Shown here: positions 22,826 through 35,156 of the stretch, piece by piece
Position numbering within the stretch: position 1 is the stretch's first letter
Layout: the number at the start of each line of letters is the position of its first letter
Origin: Congeria kusceri
Lineage: Eukaryota; Mollusca; Bivalvia; Myida; Dreissenidae
Direction: 5' to 3'
Assembly: GCA_027627225.1 (NCBI GenBank)
Contig: CM051034.1
Span: 10,644,761-10,708,760 of the forward strand
DNA: 64,000 nucleotides
Translations under genes and position numbers: made by a program
The notes under the pieces: model-generated
Databases searched by the model: none
Seen by the model: only the letters and a program-made list of their open reading frames with translations
Told to the model about the DNA's origin: nothing

Positions 22826-25606
22826 CCATGTACGCTTGAGCATAACATTTATTTCAAAAACAGATACACAAAAGAAAAACAAAGACTGTACAATTTTTTA
22901 TTGATTTTATACAAAAATTCTTATATTATGTCTAAACAACAAACGGCATTTTAACATAAATACATTCAAATTATAAATATATTACATCACACTTCAATTA
23001 CTCCAAACAATATTTTGACAAACAAGATACAGGCAAATTCAATACACCATCATGATATTATATAAATGCATTCTCTGATAAAATGAAAAAGATAAATGCT
23101 AAAACTTGATAGTATAAAACAACATTTGGAAATTTGAAATTTTGGATAAACAGCATTCATAACCATGTTTAGAACCTGTTATCTAACGAATTACTGTACT
23201 TAAAATCGAAACTAAGGTATCAGATACAGAAATAATCAGCAGATACAACAGTTTCACGCTCAAAACTCGAAAATGTTTTCGAAAACAATAATGGAATATG
23301 ACAACTGCAAAAACCAAAGCACATTGACTAATGAACCAAAAGAATTTAAATAAAGTTGCTTTATCACTAAGGATCGAACCTAGCACAGATCAGTCGGACA
23401 CGATAAACACAGGTGCAGACAGACATAATATACAATGGTCACAAAAATAAAATGTGTATTTCAGAAATGATTCAACTTGTAATCAGCAATAAAGGGTATA
23501 TTTCCAATATAGTATACATTCTGTACCATGCGTTTTATTTTGTTGCTTTATAAATGTTGCTTTCTATTTGAAACATGCAACATTTTTAAGCTTTCAATTT
23601 TCTAACGGTCCACGTAATACAAACAATGTGGGAAACGACAACAATTAATTTTCACAAAATCGATGCCTTTCCAAACATTGCTCTTATGCATCATTTGTAC
23701 CATTAAGATTAAACTGACAACAACAAATGCGGCAATCAGTAAATGTTTAAGTTACTATATAATAAATATTAAGCTATCATAGAAACGAGTTTTTGCATAA
23801 TGTGCATTCAAGATCAATAAAAAAAGAAATGCGATTTCATTCCATTTAATTTTTATTGCCCTTATTTTCAACAATTTAACTTAAAAGAAAACCCTGATAA
23901 CACATTTTAGTACTGGTACATTTGAAGTACCGGATCTTAATAGAATAATTGATACATACAATTACAAGAGCTAATTGTAAAACAGTTAAGCCCCCTCCAG
24001 GTTAAATTGCGAAAAAGGCTAATTAGATAAATTAAGGGCCATAACTCCACAGTTACTGGGGCGATTTGGCTGATTATCGAACTTATCGCCCCAGATATTT
24101 TCATGACGTTTTGTGAAGATCAGATGAAAACTGTTGAACGTAGAGAGCGGAAACAACAGTGGTAAAACGACCAACCGACAGACATTAGCAAACCAATATA
24201 CCCTGCTATCTTCGATGGGGGACACACAGTACTACATTAGTACAACTTTTTTTTAAACTTTCTGGTTAACACAACACGATAATAAAGCAGCCTTACATTT
24301 CAAAACATATACATGTACACCAGCATTAATAAGATTTCAATTTTGAAAAAGAGCAATACAACTCTTCTTGGAAAGTGTTTAGGGATTTCTGTGTGTAGTC
24401 GTAGACGTCTTCAAAAGACACACATTTTAATGTACTATAAAATCAGTCGAGAAAATAATATAAAAAGTAAGACAGCATAACATGAATTACAAGTGATTTA
24501 TGCTTTCAAATACTAAGACAAGTGGAGCAGAGAGTGTTTTGATACATAAAACTCTTTGAACTACAACACCAAATCAGTTACCTCAACTATACATAATGCA
24601 TGACATACAACCCTACATGCAAATTATGCAGATACAGGTAGAAACATGTTTACACTATTTAGTATTTACTTGCGCTTTTAATCTTGAACAACATATTCAC
24701 CTCTAAATAAAATATAAAAATAAAACTGCATACTTTGCATAGCATAATGCCAACAGAACAGGGATTTAATTGCAAAGTTTTTACTTAAAGGGTAAAAAAA
24801 ATATATTTGAAAGCCCAGTTGTTGTATATATTCAGATTCAAAATACACACATGCCCCAGAGCTTACTATGTTCATTATATAGTAACAGTGTTGCTGATAT
24901 ACTGAAGTCACATAAAATGCTGTTTCATTATGTGGCCAGTATAAACAATATTCTTTGAAACTCACTCTGACTGTGCGGCAGATGATGAATTAATACTTTC
25001 CGTATTGAATATTTAAATATGATTCAATCTTAATTAGTTGTATACTGACAGCATGAAGAGTAATACATATGCCCTGATTCGAAATTACCGGTTGAATAAT
25101 ATAGGATCATTAAACTGAAATTTATTTTAAAAATGTACTTTCAAAAATTACAACAGGTATCTGTGGTTGCTTTTTCACTGCTGGGAACACGCAGACTCAC
25201 AGTTCCATGTGTTATCATACATCAGTATAAATGCTTCAGCAGCTACATGCATTCATTTTCACCATATTGTCTGGTCAATTGGTACAGAAAAACAACATGG
25301 TAGATCTATCTATTCTTGTCCTTGTCATAGAAAAGAATCTTCACACAAATGTATGTTTGTTGTCGCAACTGTTTTCACTCCACTGTTTTGACTTGAGTGT
25401 TGAATGGTTGCACATTCTCTCAGCCGGTTATGCTTTGGGTTATTTATCCATGGATCTGTAAACATTGTAATGTTATAATTTTAAGTGTTATATCACATGG
25501 CTACTTTTTCTGCATAGAACTGATACATTTAAATGGTCCTTTCACTATCAAGAAGCAACCACATCAATTAGGACCGTTTCCTTATGTTTATATTTACGGG
25601 TATTGG
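22826..25606. other. AT-rich non-coding region with one repeat fragment
   Basis: No exon was recognised. About 24020-24225 is a HINE-like fragment (AGGGCCATAACTCC, a hairpin CTGGGGCGAT/ATCGCCCCAG and GAACGTAGAGAGCGGAAAC). A B-box-like GGTTCGATCC on the minus strand near 23370 may be a decayed SINE. The remainder shows nothing. Confidence 0.4.
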
Positions 25607-25685
25607 TTTTCATGCTTGAAAAAACAACAACATTAAAATATACAAGGTTTTCATGCCTGAAAGAACAACAACATTAAAATATACA
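25606..25685. repeat. ~41-bp tandem duplication
   Basis: GGTTTTCATGCTTGAAAAAA... with ACAACAACATTAAAATATAC is followed directly by a second copy that differs at a few bases. It abuts the right edge of the next repeat element. Confidence 0.85.
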
Positions 25686-26558
25686 ACAAGAGCACCGCCT
25701 ACCGGTGCTGGAGGCTCTGCTTTCTTGTATTTGATAGTTCTTGGCCTTTTGTTTATAGAATAGGTTCATCACTGTGATGAAGGATGTTGAATTTCAAGTC
25801 AATACCTCTTATAGATATTGAGCAATTTGACCTACAGCAAACATTTTAAGATGACAAAAGGGCAATAACTTCACATAAATCCTTGATAGACTTGCCTCAT
25901 CTTGTCTTCAAAATGGGTTCAAAACTGTGATCAAGTATTTTGAGTTTCAAGTCAATACCTCTGATAGATATTGTGAAATTTGACAAAAAGCAAAAATTCT
26001 AAGTTTAAAAAAATGGCAATTACTAAAACAGAATCCTCGACAGAGTTACTGGTACCTCCTCTTGTCTACAGAATAAGTTCATACCTATGATAAAGTACTC
26101 TTGAGTTTCAAGTCAATACCTTGTAAGGGTACTGAGAAATTTGACCTGACGCGAGAATTTAAGTTATAAAAATGGTATTAACTCTAACAAAATCCTTGAA
26201 AGAGTTACTTCCTCTTGTCTGCAGAAAGAGGTCAGCACCATAAACAAGTAAACTTGAGTTCCAATTGAATGTCTTTAATAGTTATTGCAAATTTTATAAT
26301 TACCAAAAAATTGTCAAAATATGCTGTAAGTCCAAACAAGGACTGATAACTATGGAAATACAAATCACAGGGTTACCTGCCTTGTTGTAATGGACAACCC
26401 TTTTGATAGTGAACCAGTAATGAAAGTTTCAAATGGATACCTTTGATAGTTTTTGAGAAATGGACTTAAAACTTAACAGAAAAAAAACACTAATGTTGAT
26501 GCTGATGCAGACGACAGAGCGCTGACAATAGCTAGACTTTTTTCTTCGAAAAGTCGAC
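25684..26558 (-). mobile_element. HINE-like element with ~150-bp internal repeats
   Basis: Read on the minus strand it begins with a hairpin around 26530-26558 (GACTTTTTTCTTCGAAAAGTC) and a CTGTCGTCTGCATCAGCATC head. It runs through about five diverged units (each with GAGTTTCAAGTCAATACCTC, AGATATTGAGAAATTTGACC and AAGGGCAATAACTT on the plus strand). It ends in a hairpin AGCACCGGTAGGCGGTGCTC followed by TTGT. The end structure parallels the elements at 6563 and 10328. Confidence 0.6.
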
Positions 26559-26701
26559 CTTAAAATCACATTTTAGTTTTATCTCAAGCTGTTTTGTGAA
26601 ATTTTATAGCCATCATTGTGATGTATTCAGATACTGTTGTGAAAAAGTGTTGCTTATATGTAACCCCACGACTATCAAGTACAACTATAGATAACCCACC
26701 A

Positions 26702-26797
26702 TTAAGGGATTTTCATCATTGAAAAGACAAAGTATCCTGTCGACTGAACAATGCCATGCCCTGTTGATGAAGCTGTAACATTCTCAGCTAAAACACC
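26702..26797 (-). CDS. Candidate alternative terminal exon of the minus-strand gene
   Basis: The minus strand has an acceptor (TTGCGATTGTTTCAG) and then a frame of 31 codons (GVLAENVTASSTGHGIVQST...) to a TAA. It can be joined to 28183-28261 in phase 0 only if that exon is read in its second frame (MTIRWYKTMCGRMALG...). That in turn needs the weak donor AATAATGG|GTATTT in the 30634 exon. The composition is protein-like, but the main model ends at 28139, so this is an alternative end or a decoy. Confidence 0.3.
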   Translation of the reverse strand, partial: GVLAENVTASSTGHGIVQSTGYFVFSMMKIP

Positions 26798-27436
26798 CTG
26801 AAACAATCGCAAGTAAATGTTAAGCAAATACAGAAAGAACAAATACGAACACCTGCAATCATCGTTATTATGTCTGCATTTGCCTACATTATCCATTAGA
26901 ATGCTATTGACTTTTTGAACACTACTTTTTTAACCCTACTTGACATATATATTCGAATCTGACCCATGTTCCATCAAGGTACCGGTAATCAATTTGACTA
27001 ACTATATTAGAAGAAAAATGAAGATTTTCATAGTAGTTTTTCAAACAGCATGGTTCATATTCAAACCTGACCAAGATCTGTACCAGATCTGATCAAATGT
27101 GTGGATCCAACTGTTAACAATATTTGACATAGTTATCAAGTTTTGCAAGCCAGGCAAACCATATTGGAACTTGGTTAAGATTTCATTGATCTGCCCTGTA
27201 TACAGATGGCCTGTACTTTACTTGAACCTAGATTTCATAGAGGACAACAATCTGACCAAGTTTTAAATTGGTCTAATGAAAAATTAAATTTGTAGAGTGT
27301 ACAAAAATGATATAACTATATTTTACCTAGTGCTCTAGGCTAACTTGTCACCCACATGATTCATATTCAAATTTCATTTGAGATCATCAAACTGATAAAG
27401 TTTCAATCTGTCAGAAAACTAGATGCCTGTTGGCAA

Positions 27437-28880
27437 CATGTCACGCCCATTGTCAAGAAAATGGTGAACATTTGTGCAAAACTATGTCAACTTAACTCAC
27501 AAATGAAATACTTCTGGTCCAGATAGACTGTATTATGCCCATATTTGACCTCTAAGTGTGACCTTGACCTTACATCTAGGGACACAGGTGTATGCAACAC
27601 ACCGTCTCCACATGGTTCACAGTTTTGCCAAGTTATTTAAAAATTTGCTGATGGATGATGAATTAACAGTCCGCACAAGCTGTATTATGACCAAATTTGA
27701 ACTTTGACCTCTAAGCGTGGCCTTGACCTTTGAGCTAGGTACACAGGTAATGCGGTGGTGAACATGTATGGCAATATATTTTAATATTTTAAAATCCCGA
27801 TGAATGATGAACTAAAAGTCTGGACATGATCAGAAGGAAGCGCGCACGGACAGATGCGCTCATGCACATACACCAAAACGCCATTGTGAAAACTAAGTTG
27901 AACTGACCACAAGCAGGCTCGAGAAAAATAAAGCTAATAGAGTGTGAAAGCTACAAAAAGTAAGTATTAACTGACTGATTTTAATTTAGGCTGGTTTTGT
28001 AAACACATTTAAGAGATGTTTGTATGTAATGAGTTAAGACCATTACTTACAGTGTTCACATGCATTGTTCATTAACATTTTTTTCAAACAGCGAATTCTG
28101 TCCACCTATGATGGGGAGTTGATGTTGGGTATTTATTATTATATATTCATTTGTTTAAATGTGTGTTCTTCTAAATCATTACCATATTTCCAAATCCTCC
28201 AGTAGATAACCAGCCTAACGCCATTCTCCCACACATAGTCTTGTACCAGCGAATTGTCATCCTGAAAACAACATTTCATTGTTTTTATCAGGTATTGCGT
28301 ATATTTTATTTCTAGTCTACTCAGTTTTCTTTATTAAACAATAGTTATAATATCAACAGAATATCAAAAGAACTGATGGATGCTCCCCAATGCCGCTTTG
28401 ACCTCTAAATGTGGCTTTGACCATTAACTTATGGATCTGATTCATACCTGCGACGGTGTCTTGCCGAGGCAAACATTTGTGCAATGTAATTTTGAAATTC
28501 ATCCATCAATGATCAAGTTACCATTTTGTGTCCTTTGACCTACAGTCCTGGTTCATGTATGTGACTTTCTGTTGAAATTAGGCAAACATTTGTGCCAAGT
28601 AATTTGGATATCCCCGTATCAATGAATGGCCAAGTTAAAGTCTAGAGCAGCAAAAAAACAATTTCAACTTTTGACCTCTAAGTGTGACCTTGACCTTTGG
28701 ACTGGTTTATGTGCGCTTCACGCTGTCTCATATAATAGGTTATAATTTGTGCCAAGCAGTATTTAAATCCATAGAAAATTAAAGCACGGACAAGCTAAGT
28801 GCCAATTTTGAAATTTGACCTCTGGGCGTGACCTTGACCTTTTGACCCAGGGACCTGAATCATGAGCGATTCATACCATT
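27437..28880. mobile_element. Bivalve-type repeat arrays with TGACCTTGACCT cores, around an exon
   Basis: Two blocks, about 27437-27890 and 28376-28880, consist of diverged ~150-bp units with TTTGACCTCTAAGTGTGACC, TTGACCTT, GCCAAGTAATTT and CATGGTTCA stretches. They flank non-repeat sequence that holds the exon at 28139-28261. This is the same family as the array at 29340-30590. No coding capacity is seen in the repeats. Confidence 0.6.
28139..28261 (-). CDS. Probable last coding exon of a minus-strand gene, unknown protein
   Basis: The acceptor on the minus strand is TGTTGTTTTCAG (28262 on). In phase 0 the frame reads DDNSLVQDYVWENGVRLVIY, then 20 more residues to TAA (28139-28141). AATAAA lies 1 nt further downstream, at 28132-28137. 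The phase matches the donor of the upstream exon 30634-30772. An internal donor (AATATG|GTAATG, exon end 28183) would allow splicing to 26702-26797 in another frame. The frame is rich in aromatic residues (YVW, YWRIWKY). I do not recognise the family. Confidence 0.5.
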   Translation of the reverse strand, partial: DDNSLVQDYVWENGVRLVIYWRIWKYGNDLEEHTFKQMNI

Positions 28881-29339
28881 TTATTGCCGCAAACATTTTA
28901 AATTCATTCCATCCATGGCCAAGTGGACAAGCAAAAATCCAATTTATAATCAGAGGGCAATTACTCCCAGAAAAATGCTCAGACCATAACAATCCTGACA
29001 AATATGTGCATTTCCTTTTCAAGTCTTGGTAGGAAAATTTGATTGAATTTGAGTTATTAGTTCCTGAAATCTCCTGCAGAAATGAAGACTGATAGAATGA
29101 TGGAAAGGCAGACAGAAGGACATTGAGTATGATTGATAAAATGTTTAGGGAAGAGCATTTGACACCTGACAAACTGAATGGCGGTTGTATTAGCATTCGG
29201 ACGGTCAAACAAAGCGGTAACTATATGCTCCTCTCATCGGTGAGCATTAAAATGTACATGTATGATTATATTGTATGTTTATTTTATCAAAATAAAATGA
29301 AATAAACTATAGAATAAGGAATATAGTTATAACAACTAT

Positions 29340-30590
29340 GATTGGGACTGGTCACAGAAATGGGTCATGGTCTCGTGCGTGACACATCGTCTCATGATTG
29401 TGAACGCATCTACCAAGTAATTTCAAAATCCATGCAGAAATGACAGAGTTATTGACCAGACACGAAAAACCGACCCCATATTTGACCTTTGACCTCTAAG
29501 TGTGACCTTGACCTTGGATGTAGGGACCTGCATGTTGCGTGCGACACATCGTCTCATGATAATGAACATTTCTTCAAAGTAATTTCACAATCCATCCTGA
29601 AATGACAGAGTTATTGACTGGACATGAAAAACAGACCCCGTTTTTAACCTTTGACCTCCAAGTGTGACCTTAACCTGGGAGGTATGGACCTAGGTCTTGC
29701 GCATGAAACATTGTCTCATGATGGTGAACATTTCTACCAAGTTATTTCAAAATCCATCAAAAAATGATAGAGTTTTTGACCGGACACGAAAAAGATCCCA
29801 TTTTTGACCTTTGACCTCTAAGTGTGACCTTGACCTTGAAGGTACAGACCTGGGTCTTTCGCACCACACATCGCCTTATGATGGTAAACTACCAAGTTAT
29901 TTTACAATCAACACAGAAATGGCAAAATAATTGACCAGACACGAAAAACAGACCCATTTTTGACTTTGACCTCTAAGTGTGACCTTGATATTGGATGTCG
30001 GGACCTGCATGTTGCATGCGACATCGTCTCATGATAGAGAACGTTTCTGAGAAGTAATTTCACAATCCATCTGAAAATGACAGAGTTACTGACCGGACAC
30101 AAAAACAGACCCCATTTTTACCTCTGGCCACTGACTTTTGGAGGTACGGACCTAGGTCTTGCGCATGAAACAGCGTCTCATGATGGTGAACATTTCTACC
30201 AAGTAATTTCAAAATCCATCAAGAAATGACAAAATTATTGATCGACACAAACAACAGACCCCATTTTTTACTTTTGACCTCTAAGTGTGACCTTGAACTT
30301 GGAGGTATTGACCTGGATCTTGCTCGTGATACATTGTCTCATGATGGTGAATATTTCTTCCAAGTAATTTCAAAATCCATCCAGAAGTGACAGAGTTATT
30401 GACCGAACATGGCCTATTATTGACCTTTGACCTCCAAATGTGACCTTAACCTTGGAGGTATGGACCTAGATCTGGCGCACGACACATCGTCTCATGATTG
30501 TGAACATTTCTGCCAAGTTATTGATCGGACACGGAATTTTGAAAGGACGGACGGACGCATGCACGGACAGGGGTAACATTTAATGCCCCT
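29340..30590 (+). repeat. Array of eight ~155-bp units with nuclear-receptor-like half sites
   Basis: Eight units are marked by TCTCATGAT (or a variant) near 29391, 29551, 29713, 29873, 30027, 30177, 30331 and 30491, i.e. 150-162 bp spacing. Each holds CAAGTAATTTCAAAATCCAT, ACAGAGTTATTGACCGGACA and a block like TGACCTTTGACCTCTAAGTG followed by TGACCTTGACCTT. It ends with GGACGGACGGACGCATGCAC. The array lies in the intron between exons 30634 and 28261 of the minus-strand gene. Similar repeats are common in bivalve genomes. Confidence 0.85.
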
Positions 30591-30633
30591 TCACCATTCT
30601 TCGTGAAAAAGATTTAACATAAGAAGATTTTAC

Positions 30634-30772
30634 CAAATACCCATTATTGATGGTCCTGCATTCTATTTCCAACACAAGTGGGTGGTATCTATGTGACAGC
30701 ACGTGCTCCAGTGCAAAGTTTGCATAGTGTTTCAAAGTGCAGGATTGGTTCCTTTGCATCAAATGCTGCCAA
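30634..30772 (-). CDS. Probable internal exon of a minus-strand gene, unknown protein
   Basis: A 139-nt exon on the minus strand lies between acceptor GGACTTGCAG (30773 on) and donor TATTTG|GTAAAA. After one leading base that completes a codon from the previous exon, 46 codons are open (WQHLMQRNQSCTLKHYANFA LEHV...). The exon ends in phase 0. The leading T completes an AGT serine with the AG left by the exon at 32990, giving DFIQ-S-WQHLM across the junction. The two independent phase matches (to 32990 and to 28261) are the main support. The donor is weak. No domain was recognised. Confidence 0.55.
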
Positions 30773-30775
30773 CTG

Positions 30776-32989
30776 CAAGTCCAGGCTTCTTAAATTACAT
30801 GTACAAAATACAATTCTATATTAGTCTTTATGCATACAACAATAGTCAATGAACAACTTACATATATGTTTACAATTTAGTATATGCTTGTTCATCACAT
30901 AAAGTGTTATTCATACATTACTGGTCTCAGTTAATTCATACTGTAATAATAATGGCATCTCAGACAATGATCATGGCCCTTGAATTGTACCACTTTTTCA
31001 CCCTCAATCTTCCAGTGACTACCACCAAAAAATGAATTTTCTCACATAAATCTAACAAGAATTAATGACAATTTTCAATATATATTTGAGAAAGATGGCG
31101 ATAATGTACTGAAAGCAATAACAGTTTAAAGCTTCAAACTATTGCATTTTTTACATGACACTTTAATAACTTGGTTGTGTAACTTTAAGTTGTGTATCAG
31201 TCGATTAATAATGTGCAACAGAGGAAGCATATTTTGATTAATGTTACACTGAATTTATAAAAAGGACTATGTCTTTGACGTAAAAGTATTATAAAGGTAT
31301 TATAATATAATTTATAGGAAAGTGTTAAGGCATGCTAAATCAAAGCGTTGAACGCTGAAAGACTGCGGCTTGCGAAATAAAGTTAAAGGTCACGAAAAGT
31401 TATAAATTATAAACTTCGTAAACACACACAAGGTAACATATCAAATTGGCATTATAGGTTATGTACTTGTAAATTTGGCATAAAAGGATATATTGATTGT
31501 TCGCAATGGATTAAATAGGATCTATTTCTTGTCATTTATCCATAGCAATCTCTGAATTAATGTATTGATAGTATTTAGTGGACCAATCCACTGTTTCGCA
31601 GTTCTGATTCAGTACTGTCCCTTGTTCCACGATATTGAAAGCTGAGAAGCTGGGGCGGTCACTGTGCAATTGCCATGTCAAAAGCGACATGTGATTTCAA
31701 TTTGCGGTTACACTTAAGACTCCGGCTATCGCCCCAGTCTAAAAACCAAACCAATATCATTTAAGTTGTGTATGTTTGACACCTTTCTTGTATAAACATA
31801 GTTTGCAAGTGTTGTTTTTTTAAATACAGAGTTAAATGGGGAATTGTCAGTTATTCTTATGGCACATGCCTCGTGTGTTTGATACCTATGGGTGGTTCAT
31901 TTTTTCCAAACATTTTATAATATCATTATTAATGCTATCAGAGATAACTTTTTGTAGACATAGTCCCTCTAGAGATGTCAATAACATTGTTGTGAACTTA
32001 TGTATACCTCAAAACCTGTTTGCCCTGGAATTCTCAGGTTGCCCAGTTCACCCTGTGTTCATTATTCCTGAAAGGAACAATAATTATGTCCCAGCCAATA
32101 AAATTCTTGATCCATATAGCCAGGGATTAATAAACCAGTTAAAGTACTTATATAAGGGAATACACTGTATATGGAGTAACACCCCAGCACTTAATAATTG
32201 GTGAAAGGATCAAAGCCTTGTCGGAAAATTACATTAGGGCTGTGGATCGTTGAGTAAGCGAAGATCAGATACACAACGTCGGGGCTTACAATTAACAGAT
32301 AGAACCACGAATCAGCAGTTAAAAATTGTGATACAGGAAAACACTCTCATGAAGACTAATGACTTAAATTTATCATATTCAACAAATTCATTTTGACATA
32401 ACAGAGCAAATTGTAAAGAGTCTGTATACACACCTTTAGTTACATTATAGCAAAAACTGAAAGGTTTAAAATGAACTATGACATTAGGATGTGTATTCAC
32501 ATTAAAATGCAATATAATGTCTCAAAAGGGTTTATTTTGCGTACTAATTAACTCATTTTATGGAAAATCTATATACGGTAAATATAAAATTATAAGATCA
32601 CAATGAAACGATCTTGGAAATGATGAGTATCAGTACTCAATTCCCAGCCCCTAATCGTGAGTATCCGAGTGCTCAGTTACTCGCAGCAGCCCTAAATGAT
32701 ATTGCCAGGCCCAACAAGAGGGAAAACAGGATGCTACAGTCCAGCCTCCTGAAACCAGGGCATAAATACATACCTATATGATATTATATGTTTTTGTTCA
32801 TTCACATTTCTCTAATTATTAACACTTTAATCAAATTCTTAAAACTGGCTTGATGACAGATTGTTGTATAAACAATAATAAACATATTTATTTTTTAAAA
32901 CAATTATGAAATGTGTAGTGGTTTCAGTTACATGTATCCCTTATTCTCAAGATACTGTTCATCCCATGATACTGTTACATAATAATTAC
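30776..32989. other. Non-coding, probable intron
   Basis: No exon was supported. A 122-codon plus-strand frame (31836-32204) has no recognisable motif and no flanking signals. A short inverted repeat CTGGGGCG/CGCCCCAG (31651-31737) resembles the one near 24060. Confidence 0.4.
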
Positions 32990-33080
32990 CTTTGAATAAA
33001 ATCAATATGTGTACAAATACTTTGCTGTCTGAAAGTCTGAAAAGATGGCCCTTCTGTGCAGTCTTTGACTCTTTGTGAAG
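32990..33080 (-). CDS. Probable internal exon of a minus-strand gene, unknown protein
   Basis: A 91-nt exon has acceptor GGATTTATTTCCAG on the minus strand and donor TTCAAAG|GTAATT. In the frame that fits the next exon it reads SQRVKDCTEGPSFQTFRQQS plus nine residues and leaves AG to be completed by the T of the 30772 exon. A second frame (LHKESKTAQKGH...) is also open, but its phase does not fit the open frame of the next exon. The upstream exon must end in phase 1; none could be found with confidence up to 38 kb. Confidence 0.5.
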
Positions 33081-33083
33081 CTG

Positions 33084-33687
33084 GAAATAAATCCAGAAAA
33101 AAATCAACTGAACAAAATGATACATTTTTCCTGTAAAAGTCCTAGATGCATGAGCCCAAACAGATTTGCATGGGTTATTATTTTTATTTTTTAAGGTTCT
33201 TATTTTTCAAATACGTACTAGTCTATTATTTTTTACAAATTATCACATCCACTGAAGCCAGTTGTTTAACCGCAGTTACCAGTATATAAATAATTATATA
33301 TTGACCAATGCCCCACTATAAATGCATGGGTTACATGCAACCATATGTAATATTAGAAATTAAAATGCATTTTTAATAACTATCAAATATTTGTTCATAA
33401 AACCAATCATTATTTTGTCTAGACTAAGAAATTTGTCACAGGAGTGACAATGGGCCCCGAATGATGTTTGAAGGTGGCAGAGAGGAAATGAAAATGTATG
33501 TACAGTATTTAAAAAAATAATAATTGAAAATCCCATCTTTAAGCATAACTTATGTTACATGCTACCTTCAACAATAAAGACAAGTTTCAAGAAATCCAGA
33601 GGAGGAGTTGCGTTCACAAGGCTTTTTCCCTATGTATGGGTATTCCATAGATAAAAATAATGAAAGGGCCATAACTTCCTTATGGAG
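33084..33687. other. Non-coding stretch with small repeat fragments
   Basis: AT-rich to about 33430, then fragments of a bivalve-type repeat (hairpin TTGTCACAGGAGTGACAA at 33433-33450, AAAGGGCCATAACTTCC near 33663). No coding signal. Confidence 0.4.
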
Positions 33688-33694
33688 GAGAAAA

Positions 33695-35156
33695 ATTAAA
33701 CAAGAGGGCCATGATGGCACAAAGCGCTCACCTGAGAACTGGTACAGATGAAGACCATACAGGTTTGAAAAATAAGGTATCTGAACAATACGCAGAGGGA
33801 GATACGACCAATTTTGATTTAAAACATCGGTTAGTGCAATGGGCTAACTAAAGTACGAGTTGGGTAGTGGATGTGCGTTTTTTTTGCTAATGGTTCTCAA
33901 ATAATTTTTCTCGATATTCTTACATGACTCTTTTTCATTAAGTCATTGACAATTCTGGAAAATGCAGAAACAGTAGATTTTGATGTCTTTTTCGCAAACA
34001 GTTTTGGAGAACTAGTTGCAATGCGATAATTGCGATGGCTGTGCTATAAGGTCAAGTTTTGCTTTTTCTTTGATAATTTTCTGTCTAATGATGATAAATG
34101 ATATTAATGCAGGCTCTGAAGACATCAATGATGCATGTACAAATAACTGCATGCAAGTCTTGCAATTTTTGGAAATCAAATTTTATCAATCAATATTTAT
34201 GCTCATGTGCAAACTGTGTAAGTTTGGTCAACATTGAATCAAACATCGTGTGTGCAAGCCAATCATTGATAACTTGATGTTTTTTTCCAAACAAAAGGGG
34301 CAATAACTCTGGTGTTTCAGGCCTGATCATACTTTTATTCGACTTCATCTGTAGTCTTACGTTCATAGACAAACTGTACACAATTGGTGAAGATTGGATG
34401 AAAAATGAAGTCTCTATACAGAATAATGTCCATTTTTATAATTTTTGTTTCACAAAGGGCAATAACTCTGGTGTTTCTGGTCCGATCTTGCTTACATTCG
34501 ACTTCACTTTTAATTGTATGGTCATAGACAAACTGTGCAAGATTGATGAAGATTGGATGAAAAATGAAGTTTCTATCCTGAATAATGTCCATTTTTTGCA
34601 CATTTTTTTCACAAAGGGCAATACCTCTGGTGTTTCTGGTCCGATCTTTCTTATATTCAACTCCAACTGTAATCTCATGGTAATAGACAAACTGTGCATG
34701 ATTGGTGAAGAATGGATCAACAATGGAGTCTCTATCCTGAATAATGTCCACTTTTGTATATTTTTTAATAATATGGCAATAACTCTGGTGTTTGAAATAC
34801 AATCTAGCCCTTTTTTGGCGTCTGCTGAGATCTGATGGTCATACACAAACTGTGAAAGTTTGGTTAAGATTGGATGGAAAATAAAGTCTTTACGTTGGAA
34901 AAGGGCATTTTTGCATGAAAAAGGGGCAACAACTCTGGTGTTTCTGGTGTGATCTGACCCAATAACAATCCCATCCGAGATTTTATGGTCATACACAAAC
35001 TGTACAAGTTAGGTCAAGATTGAATAAAAAATGTAGTCTTTATCGCGATAACGGTCCAAATTGTTGACAGCATACGGACGACAGACGATAGACGCCGCCG
35101 GAGAGGACCCCTATACCAATAGCTCACCGAGCACTTTGTGCTCGGGTGAGCTAAAA
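33695..35156 (+). mobile_element. HINE/MITE-like element with ~158-bp internal repeats
   Basis: The left end ACAAGAGGGCCATGATGGCA with GCGCTCACCTGAG and the right end GAGCACTTTGTGCTCGGGTG AGCT are partly inverted (CTCACCTGAG / CTCGGGTGAG), and the right end forms a hairpin (GAGCAC/GTGCTC). Between them, about five units recur with AAAGGGCAATAACTCTGGTG near 34299, 34457, 34614, 34770 and 34920, plus ATAGACAAACTGTGCAAGAT and ATTGGATGAAAAATGAAGT. Open frames on both strands span the units with the repeat's own periodicity and are not genes. No transposase is present. Confidence 0.65.

Noticed and set aside
22204..22954. Long open frames on both strands (up to ~214 codons) rich in HTYIRT/CMYVWT
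   Set aside because: They coincide with the degenerate tetranucleotide repeat, are open in several frames at once and have no splice or promoter support.
23340..23410. Minus-strand B-box (GGTTCGATCC) suggesting a tRNA or SINE
   Set aside because: No A-box at proper spacing and no recognisable SINE body; mentioned only as a possible relic.
31836..32204. 122-codon plus-strand frame starting MGNCQLFLW
   Set aside because: It is the longest frame outside recognised repeats, but shows no domain, no flanking splice sites and no codon pattern I can defend. A protein search would decide.
34335..34996. Minus-strand frames of 155 and 186 codons in different phases
   Set aside because: Both run through the ~158-bp internal units of a HINE-like element; two overlapping frames are open because the unit lacks stops, not because of coding.
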